The position numbers were made by a program, and so were the translations under genes. A stretch of DNA of 8,513 bases from a bacterium. GTDB taxonomy: Bacteria > SZUA-79 > Acidulodesulfobacterales > Acidulodesulfobacteraceae. Position 1 is the stretch's first letter. Each line of letters opens with the position of its first letter. Location of the stretch: NCBI GenBank assembly GCA_021789455.1, contig JAJYJN010000044.1, forward strand, positions 1 through 8,513, in the 5' to 3' direction. Shown here piece by piece: positions 1 through 6,233 of this stretch. The notes below the pieces were generated by a model. That model was not told the origin of the DNA. It ran no database searches and saw nothing but the letters and a program-made list of their open reading frames with translations.

Positions 1-1686
1 GTTTTATGATTAAAAAATTATATATCTCGTCTATATAAACTTTGTTATACGACAACATATAGACCGGCTTAAAAATAGACTTGATTCTTTCGGGGTCAAC
101 CGATTTTTTTATATATAAAATATAGGCTATATATATTCCCGACAACCCCGCTAATACCGATATAAAGCTAAGCGCGTACCACGGAGTATCGTTTACGAAA
201 GGAGCGAAATTATAGGCATTTTTAAAATCCGTATGCAAAAAACTATAAAACAAAGAATCGTTAAACGGGGGCATTCCGAGAAATCCTATTATTACGGCAA
301 AAGCCGCCAGTATAATCATAGGTATAGTCATAATTTTCGGAGATTCATGCGCATGTTTGCCGGAATCGAGCTTAGATTCTCCGAAAAATGCGAGAAAAAT
401 TAATCTAAAAATATAAAAGGCCGTCATTAATGCGGTTATTTCGCCTACTACCCATGCAAAATAAAAACCTTTATTATAAATGTCGGCAAGTACGGCGTCT
501 TTCGAAAAAAAACCTGAAAACGGAGGTATGCCGGATAATGCAAGTCCGCCTACTATAAACGTAATAGCGGTGGTCTTCATTTTTGTATATAATCCGCCCA
601 TTTTTCTCAGGTCAAGTTCTCCGGAAAGTCCGTGCATCACGCTTCCGGCGGTCAAAAACAGCAGGCCTTTAAAAACCGCATGGGAAATCAGATGGAATAT
701 GCCGGCGGTGTACGAACCTATTCCTACCGCCATAAACATATATCCAAGCTGGCTTACGGTAGAATACGCGATAATTCTTTTAATATCGAACTGCGTAAGG
801 GCTATGAATGCGGCAAAGAATGCGGTAAACGTTCCGATTGCAAGCACGACCTCGGAGGCGGCGGGGGAATAAGAAAATATAACATGAAATCTCGCAACCA
901 TATATACTCCCGCGGTAACCATCGTCGCCGCATGGATAAGGGCGCTGACCGGGGTAGGTCCTTCCATGGCGTCGGGCAGCCATACATGCAGAGGAAACTG
1001 AGCCGATTTTCCTACTGCCCCGGCAAATAAAAGCAAAGCTATAATCGTCGTCGTATAAGCAGGTATGGACGGAACAGCCGCAAATACGGCTTCATAGTTA
1101 AGGGTTTTGGTCGTTGCGAATAAAAGGAAAATGCCTACCGCAAATCCGAAATCCCCGACCCTGTTAACTATAAAGGCTTTTTTCCCGGCATCGGAAGCGG
1201 ATTTTTTTTCATACCAGAATCCTATTAAAATATAAGAGCAGAACCCGACCGCTTCCCAAAATACATATAAAAGAAGCAGATTATTCGAGATTACGAGCAT
1301 TACCATCGAAAAAACAAAAAGGTTCAAAAACGAAAAATATCTGGAAAAACCTTTATCGCCCTGCATATATCCTATGGAATAATATGAACCAGCGCGCTTA
1401 CTCCGGTAACCATAACAAGCATAATCACCGAAAGCCTGTCTATGACAGCCGATACGCCGGTCTTAAATATGCCGGCATAAACCCAGGGGTACAGGGTATC
1501 CGTAAATCCGTGGGAATAAGCGACTATAAAGAAAAGAACGACGGATAAAATAAAAGAGGCTACTACAAAACCGCTGGCGATATATCCGGACAAACCCTTA
1601 AAATACTTTCCGAACAAACCCCATAAAAGCCAGCCGGAAAGCGGAAATAAAGGAATTAACCACGTGATTAATATTTTTAAATCCAT
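1..1686 (-). CDS. nuoL: NADH-quinone oxidoreductase subunit L (NuoL), 3' end cut by window, interrupted by an apparent one-base frameshift
   Basis: The large antiporter-like membrane subunit at the distal part of the proton-pumping arm. Reading starts at ATG 1684-1686, 22 bases after nuoK, and the first frame ends early at TAG 1372-1374 after 104 codons. Homology jumps to another frame at about 1381: after H101 and I102 the protein resumes as YSIGYMQGDKGFSRYF. That frame has no stop for 460 codons to the left edge, giving about 562 residues in all. The full protein is usually 610-660, so the C-terminal part (end of the lateral helix) is off the window. Seen in the second frame: LYVFWEAVGFCSYILIGFWY with the key Glu at 1253-1255, GKSAQFPLHVWLPDAMEG (Lys at 1007-1009) within 902-1012, ALSGIPPFSGFFSKDAVL with Lys at 500-502, and VYIDEIYNF near the edge. 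Conservation after the shift argues for a sequence error or a very recent mutation, not an old pseudogene. Confidence 0.9.
1372..1386 (-). other. Apparent -1 frameshift site in nuoL
   Basis: The minus strand reads CATATTATTCCATAG, which in the starting frame gives H-I-I-P-stop. Adding one T (CATATTTATTCC) would give H-I-Y-S and continue as IGYMQGDKG, the expected family sequence. The simplest reading is loss of one T from a three-T run. No X-XXY-YYZ type slippery heptamer is present here, so programmed frameshifting is not supported. Confidence 0.85.
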
Positions 1687-1708
1687 TGTAAACGATTACC
1701 TTTAAGTT

Positions 1709-2002
1709 TTAATTTTTCAATTCGTTTGCCTTATCGATATCTACCGTTCCCTTTTCCCTGTAAAAAGCAATAGCTATGCCCAGAGCTATTGCCGCCTCCG
1801 CCGCGGCGACGACTATAACGAAAATCACGAATATATCTCCGGAAATCAGGTTCAGGCGGTTAGACACGGCTACAAACCCCAGATTAGCGGCATTGAACAT
1901 AAGTTCTAAGCTCATGAAAACGACTATTAAATTCTTTCTTACTATTACTCCGAGAGCTCCGATACAGAAAATTATGCTAGCCACTATCAAATAATTGTTC
2001 AT
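1709..2002 (-). CDS. nuoK: NADH-quinone oxidoreductase subunit K (NuoK)
   Basis: A 97-residue, three-helix membrane subunit related to MrpC and part of the proton path between NuoJ and NuoN. Seen: E33 in FMSLELMFNAANL and E69 in VAAAEAAIALGIAIA. These correspond to the two conserved membrane glutamates of E. coli NuoK (E36 and E72). The length is normal (E. coli 100). The start ATG at 2000-2002 is 26 bases after nuoJ, with a weak purine-rich site (GCAGGCG) somewhat far upstream. The C-terminal REKGTVDIDKANELKN is hydrophilic, as usual. Nothing is missing. Confidence 0.97.
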   Translation of the reverse strand: MNNYLIVASIIFCIGALGVIVRKNLIVVFMSLELMFNAANLGFVAVSNRLNLISGDIFVIFVIVVAAAEAAIALGIAIAFYREKGTVDIDKANELKN

Positions 2003-2028
2003 AAGTTTATTGCGCCTGCAATTAGAAT

Positions 2029-2532
2029 TTAATATTTTTTCTTAGCAAATAAATAAGCGCCTATTATTGCTACAAATAAAAGGATAGAAGCAATCTCGAA
2101 AGGCAGCATATACTCCGTAAATAAAAATTCCCCTATAATCTGAGTATTTCCGATTTTTTTAATTAGAGCGCGGGTAAAAATACCCGTGGGTTTTTTTTGC
2201 GCTCCGTTGATTATATAAAGAACTATTTCGGCAAATAAAATTAACGAAATCAGCCCCCCGATAATTTTTTGATGCAAGTCCGACCCGATATTTTTTATTC
2301 TCGAAATATTAAGCAGCATAATGACTAAAACCACGAGAACCATTATAGCGCCGGCATATACAAGTATCTGCATGGCCGCGAGAAACTGCATATCTAAAAT
2401 TACGTAAAAACCGGCAAGCGCAAAAAAGCATAGGACTAAATATAGCGCCGACGTAAGCGGGTTTCTCATCGTTACGACCATTAAAGCCGAAAAAATAGCG
2501 ATAAAAGAAAAAACATAAAAAAGCGCTTCCAA
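2029..2532 (-). CDS. nuoJ: NADH-quinone oxidoreductase subunit J (NuoJ)
   Basis: A 167-residue membrane subunit with about five hydrophobic helices. It lies between NuoH and the antiporter-like subunits and helps couple redox to proton movement. Seen family pattern: NPLTSALYLVL near residues 24-34, FLAAMQILVYAGAIMVLVVL near 50-69, and the C-terminal TEYMLPFEIASILLFVAIIG followed by AYLFAKKKY. The third helix includes the conserved YAGAIMVL segment, where the family has a pi-bulge that matters for conformational change (known from E. coli and mammalian work). The start codon is TTG (positions 2530-2532), chosen because a strong AAGAGGA site precedes it by 5 bases and no better in-frame ATG fits the conserved N-terminus. 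The upstream gap to nuoI is 39 bases, the longest in the window; the next gene, nuoK, starts 26 bases after it. Confidence 0.95.
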   Translation of the reverse strand: MEALFYVFSFIAIFSALMVVTMRNPLTSALYLVLCFFALAGFYVILDMQFLAAMQILVYAGAIMVLVVLVIMLLNISRIKNIGSDLHQKIIGGLISLILFAEIVLYIINGAQKKPTGIFTRALIKKIGNTQIIGEFLFTEYMLPFEIASILLFVAIIGAYLFAKKKY

Positions 2533-2537
2533 AGTTA

Positions 2538-2544
2538 TCCTCTT
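2538..2544 (-). promoter_or_regulatory. Ribosome-binding site that fixes the TTG start of nuoJ
   Basis: The minus strand reads AAGAGGA, then TAACT, then TTG. The 5-base spacing and strong anti-16S match explain use of a TTG start. It is the clearest Shine-Dalgarno sequence in the window. Confidence 0.7.
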
Positions 2545-2571
2545 TTATTTAATATTTTTAAAATTTTAAAT

Positions 2572-3087
2572 TTACCTTGATTTTATTAATTTTTCTATTC
2601 CGTAAATTCCTTCGTCTCTGGTATAAAAAGCGACTTCGTAATCGCTGCCCATGCTTATAGCTTCTTCCGGACAGATTTCTTCGCAGTATCCGCAGCAGAT
2701 GCATCTTAGCAGGTCTATCTCGAATGACGACGGATGCCGCCTTCCGTCATTGAACGTTCCCGCTTTAAGCTTATCCAGGCTGCGATTATGTTTTTGCCTT
2801 TCCGTAAGTTCATGCTCGAATCCGTAATCTACGTAACCGGATTTTATTTTAATAGCTTCGGAGGGACACACGGTCTGGCATAAAAAACATGCTACGCACC
2901 TTAAAGAGCCGTCCCCGTTAACGTTAAGATGGGGAAAAGCCCTGAACCGTTCCGCTATCGTAAGCCTTTCTTTAGGATATTGAAACGTCACGGGTTTGCG
3001 AAAAAAAGTTTTAATAGTCGTTTTTAGCCCTACTAAAAAATTTTTAGAAATTTCTATAATCGAATTTTCCTGTTTTTCGGTATTCAT
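2572..3087 (-). CDS. nuoI: NADH-quinone oxidoreductase subunit I (NuoI), with extended inter-cluster loop
   Basis: A 171-residue ferredoxin-type subunit that carries clusters N6a and N6b and passes electrons from NuoG to N2 in NuoB. First motif: C64, C67, C70, C74 (CVACFLCQTVCP). Second motif: C129, C132, C135, C139 (CICCGYCEEICP). Pro follows the last Cys in both. An extra Cys, C131, sits where most homologs have Phe or Tyr. The N-terminal helix (KNFLVGLKTTIKTFFRKPVT) and YPKERLTIAERFRAFP match the family. The distance between the last Cys of the first motif and the first Cys of the second is 55 residues, longer than the roughly 30-35 I recall for E. coli and Thermus. The extra segment is charged and hydrophilic (about residues 88-113). 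The start ATG at 3085-3087 lies 13 bases after nuoH. Confidence 0.95.
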   Translation of the reverse strand: MNTEKQENSIIEISKNFLVGLKTTIKTFFRKPVTFQYPKERLTIAERFRAFPHLNVNGDGSLRCVACFLCQTVCPSEAIKIKSGYVDYGFEHELTERQKHNRSLDKLKAGTFNDGRRHPSSFEIDLLRCICCGYCEEICPEEAISMGSDYEVAFYTRDEGIYGIEKLIKSR

Positions 3088-3100
3088 ATCTTTTCCGTTT

Positions 3101-4087
3101 TTACCTGTTTAATAAAATCATTATAAAACCGGTAACTATGATATTGGCTAAAGCCAAAGGCAACAGGAATTTCCACCCGAGATCCATAAGCTCGTCGTAC
3201 CTGAGCCTGGGATACGTCCACCTGAGCCATAGATATATAAGTATTACAAAAAACACTTTGATTAAAAACCATAAAACAGAGGGAAGAAAAGGTCCCTGCC
3301 ATCCGCCAAGAAACAACGTTACTATTATTGCGCTGTTAACCACCATCTGGGCATATTCGCCGATAAAATAAAACGCAAATTCCATGCTGGAATATTCCGT
3401 ATGAAATCCTGCGACAAGCTCCCCTTCCGCTTCTCCTAAATCAAAAGGAACCCTGTTCATTTCCGCGGTAGATGCTATAAGATAGATTATAAACCCCACC
3501 GGCTGATACACTATAAACCACATATGCGACTGTTCGGAAACTATTTTCGCAAGGCTTAAATCTCCCGCAATCATTATTATGCCCACGATAGAAAGAACAA
3601 GGGCGACTTCGTAGCTTATCATCTGCGCGGCGGTTCTTATTCCTCCGAGCAGGGAATATTTGCTGTTGGAAGCCCAACCTCCCAACACTACTCCGTAAAC
3701 TCCCAGCGAAGTTAGCGCGAGAATAAAAAGTATTCCTATATTTACGTCTGTTATTTGAAGCGGAACCGTATGCCCCATAATCTTTACCGGCGCGCCGAAA
3801 GGGATAACCGCGAAAGTGGTCAAGGCGGGAATAACCACGATTATCGGAGCCAAAAGAAATAAAAATTTATTAGCGCCTGCAGGAATAATATCTTCTTTAA
3901 AAAACAGTTTTATCCCGTCGGCTATCGGCTGTAATAATCCATGGAATCCCGCTTCCATAGGACCCATTCTGTTTTGTATCCTGGCGGCTATCTTGCGCTC
4001 TAAAAGAGTGAGATATGCGGCGGCACCCAAAAGTCCGGCAAAAACGATTAAAATTTTAATAATATCCGCAATAAGCCAAAACATCAT
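3101..4087 (-). CDS. nuoH: NADH-quinone oxidoreductase subunit H (NuoH)
   Basis: A 328-residue membrane subunit, the usual length for the family (E. coli about 325), with about eight hydrophobic helices. It joins the peripheral arm to the membrane arm and helps shape the quinone entry tunnel. Seen: LLERKIAARIQNRMGP at residues 28-43; QPIADGIKLFFKED at 53-66; the acidic loop AEMNRVPFDLGEAEGELVAGF at 208-228, holding the conserved glutamates E219, E221 and E223; then HTEYSSMEFAFYFIGEYA with E231, E236 and E244. The start ATG at 4085-4087 is followed directly by a second Met. The 18-base gap after nuoG is AT-rich with only a weak AAAG-type ribosome-binding site, so coupling to nuoG translation is possible. 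All recognised functional residues are intact. Confidence 0.97.
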   Translation of the reverse strand: MMFWLIADIIKILIVFAGLLGAAAYLTLLERKIAARIQNRMGPMEAGFHGLLQPIADGIKLFFKEDIIPAGANKFLFLLAPIIVVIPALTTFAVIPFGAPVKIMGHTVPLQITDVNIGILFILALTSLGVYGVVLGGWASNSKYSLLGGIRTAAQMISYEVALVLSIVGIIMIAGDLSLAKIVSEQSHMWFIVYQPVGFIIYLIASTAEMNRVPFDLGEAEGELVAGFHTEYSSMEFAFYFIGEYAQMVVNSAIIVTLFLGGWQGPFLPSVLWFLIKVFFVILIYLWLRWTYPRLRYDELMDLGWKFLLPLALANIIVTGFIMILLNR

Positions 4088-4105
4088 ATTTTATAATATC
4101 TTTAA

Positions 4106-6214
4106 TTAATAAAATTTTTTAGTTTTATCGTTATAGTAAAAATTACTTCTGGCTTTAATTTTATTATAATATATCATATCTTTTGTTTTAAATGAATCTA
4201 TAAAGCGCGCCAATTCATCTTTTATATAATAATTAAAAGAGTGTCCGAGCCTGTTTGAAATTTCGAGCAGGATAGAGGGAATATCTTGCCTGTACTCTCC
4301 CAAATTGAACTCGTTGTTTACCCCGATTATTTTGCCTTCGAAATTTTCATAAATAGAGCCTCTGCTTTCAAGAAAGTCTTTAACCGGTATTACGATATCC
4401 GCCATCGTCGAAAGCATGCCGGCTTTTGAAGAAAAAACGGTTAAAAATTCCATATTTGCCGCATGTTTGGCTATATCCTTAAAAACCGGGCCGTTAGCGG
4501 AATCGCCTATATATATCATGTTTTTAATTTTGCCGCCGTTTAATCCCGAATTTATCGAACCGAAGCCTGAAAAACCGCTTTCCGGATTGACTCCGGCTTT
4601 TACCAGCCCCCTGTAATTGAAAGGCTTAATCAGGGGATAAACGTATAAAGTCTTCTGCTCGTCTCTTAAAAATTCTACGATTTCTTTCAATATTAAAATG
4701 TCGGCGCTCATATCGTATGCCGATAAAAGACCGTCGCCCAATATAACGGAAACCGAATCCGCCTTAAGCATACTTTCCGCAATTTCATCGTCTTTTTTAG
4801 ACCCGTGAACATAAATATCCGACCGCAATCCCGCCAGAAAATCGTGAAAAGAGGATATATCTATATCTTTTCTGATATACGCAATATCTTCGAATCTGGA
4901 TAAAAAAGGAACCGTATTCTTTTTTATATTTATTAATAAAAGTTTGCCGCCGTGTTCTCTGTGCGCTTTCATAATATTATAAGAAACATACGGAATCTCG
5001 TCTTCTATATTACCGATATAAAGCATAATTTCGGAATTCTGCAACGCTTTGATATCGAAAGATTCTTCTCCTTTAAATACCCTGTTGAATTTATCGAGAT
5101 TAATCCTGTAGAATTCAGGCTCCGCAATATCGAAATATGCAGGCTTAAGTATATTTTTTACGAATCCGGCTATGGCGAAACCGTCGTTTACGGAAACATT
5201 CGGAGATACTAAAACAGCCGTATTATCCATTCCGCCTTTTTCGGAGATATTTTTAATCCTTAACGCAAATTCGTTTAAAACATTTTCGAAGGCGGTTTCC
5301 TCCGGCATAGATTTCTTTTTAATATAAGGCGAAGAAATATAATATCCGTCATTTTTTCCTATGCCTTCATAAAAAAACCCCTGCCTGCACAAATATCCGC
5401 CGAACAAAGATTCCGTCCTAACTAAAGATTCCTCGCCGGCATATCTGTAATATTCTATCCTGCAGGCGGCCGAACATTTATCGCAAACGGACGAAAAAGG
5501 GGATTCCTGCCAGTATCTTTCTTTAAATTTCGACGGTTTTGAAACGAGGGCGCCCACGGGGCATACTTCTATGCAGTTTCCGCAATAATAGCATTTTAAA
5601 ATATCGGTTTCCGTTTTATCTTCTATAAAAGAACTGCCCGCAGGTTTTCCGCCGTATTGGTTTTTGTCTTCGTGCCTCAATCCTATATAACTGTCGTAAC
5701 CGGTTCCTTTAATTTCGTAAAAAGGATTCCCGTACATATCCGAACATACTCTTATGCAACGGGAACATAAAACGCAACGCGTTGCCGTATATTCTATATA
5801 TTCGCTTTTAAATATATTCGTCCTGTCGGGATATAATTTTTTATTTTTTTGTTTTGTAAGCCCGAATTCAAAAGATAAATCCTGCAGCATACAATATCCG
5901 GATTTATCGCATACGGGACAGTCGAGCGGGTGGTCTAAAAGAAGATGCGATAATGCCTCTTTTCTGACATTCCAGACTTTTTCCGTATCCGTATAGATTT
6001 CATAGCCTTCTTTTACCTTTGCTACGCAGGACGGTACGGGATGTTCTATGCCTTTAACTTCAACCGAGCAGATTCTGCAGGAACCGATAGGCCTTAATCT
6101 CTTTAGATAACAAAGAGTCGGAATCTTAATGCCGGCTTGAGAAGCGGCTTCGAGTATCGTAAGCCCGGTTTTGGTTATCAGTTTTTTATCGTTGATAGTT
6201 ATCTCTATATCCAT
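4106..6214 (-). CDS. nuoG: NADH-quinone oxidoreductase subunit G (NuoG)
   Basis: A 702-residue Fe-S subunit of the peripheral arm that carries electrons from the input subunit towards NuoI. Seen ligands: C35, C46, C49 and C63 in a ferredoxin-like domain (2Fe-2S, N1b); H95, C99, C102 and C108 in HPLDCPVCDKSGYC (N5); C147, C150, C153 (or C157) with C208, C211, C214, C218 in two CxxCxxC type motifs (N4 region); and C244, C247, C251, C276, matching the optional N7 cluster. Residues from about 280 form a molybdopterin-oxidoreductase-like domain that ends with the ADIVIP...ESRGS..N.EG pattern. In complex I this fold is structural and holds no molybdenum. The length is below E. coli (about 908) and nearer Thermus (about 783), so the C-terminal region is compact. 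The start ATG at 6212-6214 has an AGGGA ribosome-binding site 8 bases upstream. It lies 19 bases after the fusion gene and 18 before nuoH. Confidence 0.95.
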   Translation of the reverse strand: MDIEITINDKKLITKTGLTILEAASQAGIKIPTLCYLKRLRPIGSCRICSVEVKGIEHPVPSCVAKVKEGYEIYTDTEKVWNVRKEALSHLLLDHPLDCPVCDKSGYCMLQDLSFEFGLTKQKNKKLYPDRTNIFKSEYIEYTATRCVLCSRCIRVCSDMYGNPFYEIKGTGYDSYIGLRHEDKNQYGGKPAGSSFIEDKTETDILKCYYCGNCIEVCPVGALVSKPSKFKERYWQESPFSSVCDKCSAACRIEYYRYAGEESLVRTESLFGGYLCRQGFFYEGIGKNDGYYISSPYIKKKSMPEETAFENVLNEFALRIKNISEKGGMDNTAVLVSPNVSVNDGFAIAGFVKNILKPAYFDIAEPEFYRINLDKFNRVFKGEESFDIKALQNSEIMLYIGNIEDEIPYVSYNIMKAHREHGGKLLLINIKKNTVPFLSRFEDIAYIRKDIDISSFHDFLAGLRSDIYVHGSKKDDEIAESMLKADSVSVILGDGLLSAYDMSADILILKEIVEFLRDEQKTLYVYPLIKPFNYRGLVKAGVNPESGFSGFGSINSGLNGGKIKNMIYIGDSANGPVFKDIAKHAANMEFLTVFSSKAGMLSTMADIVIPVKDFLESRGSIYENFEGKIIGVNNEFNLGEYRQDIPSILLEISNRLGHSFNYYIKDELARFIDSFKTKDMIYYNKIKARSNFYYNDKTKKFY

Positions 6215-6222
6215 TATTTATT

Positions 6223-6227
6223 TCCCT
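6223..6227 (-). promoter_or_regulatory. Ribosome-binding site of nuoG
   Basis: On the minus strand this reads AGGGA, 8 bases before the ATG at 6212-6214. It supports that start and sits in the 19-base gap after the fusion gene. Confidence 0.6.
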
Positions 6228-6233
6228 GAATTA

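Noticed and set aside
480..1030. Plus-strand ORFs of about 130 codons opposite nuoL.
   Set aside because: They lie antisense to the conserved second frame of nuoL, show no recognisable protein pattern and overlap each other in different frames.
1372..1386. Programmed -1 ribosomal frameshifting in nuoL.
   Set aside because: No slippery heptamer is present at the shift site and the family is not known for frameshifting; a missing base is simpler.
2557..2570. Perfect 14-base palindrome TTTAAAATTTTAAA in the nuoI-nuoJ gap, considered as an operator or terminator.
   Set aside because: It is made only of A and T in a very AT-rich gap, has no GC stem or loop, and is expected by chance at this composition.
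4106..5374. Possibility that the long C-terminal part of NuoG is an active molybdopterin enzyme such as formate dehydrogenase.
   Set aside because: The catalytic Cys/Sec region and typical cofactor motifs of formate dehydrogenases are not seen; N1b/N5/N4/N7 ligand spacing and operon place fit NuoG.
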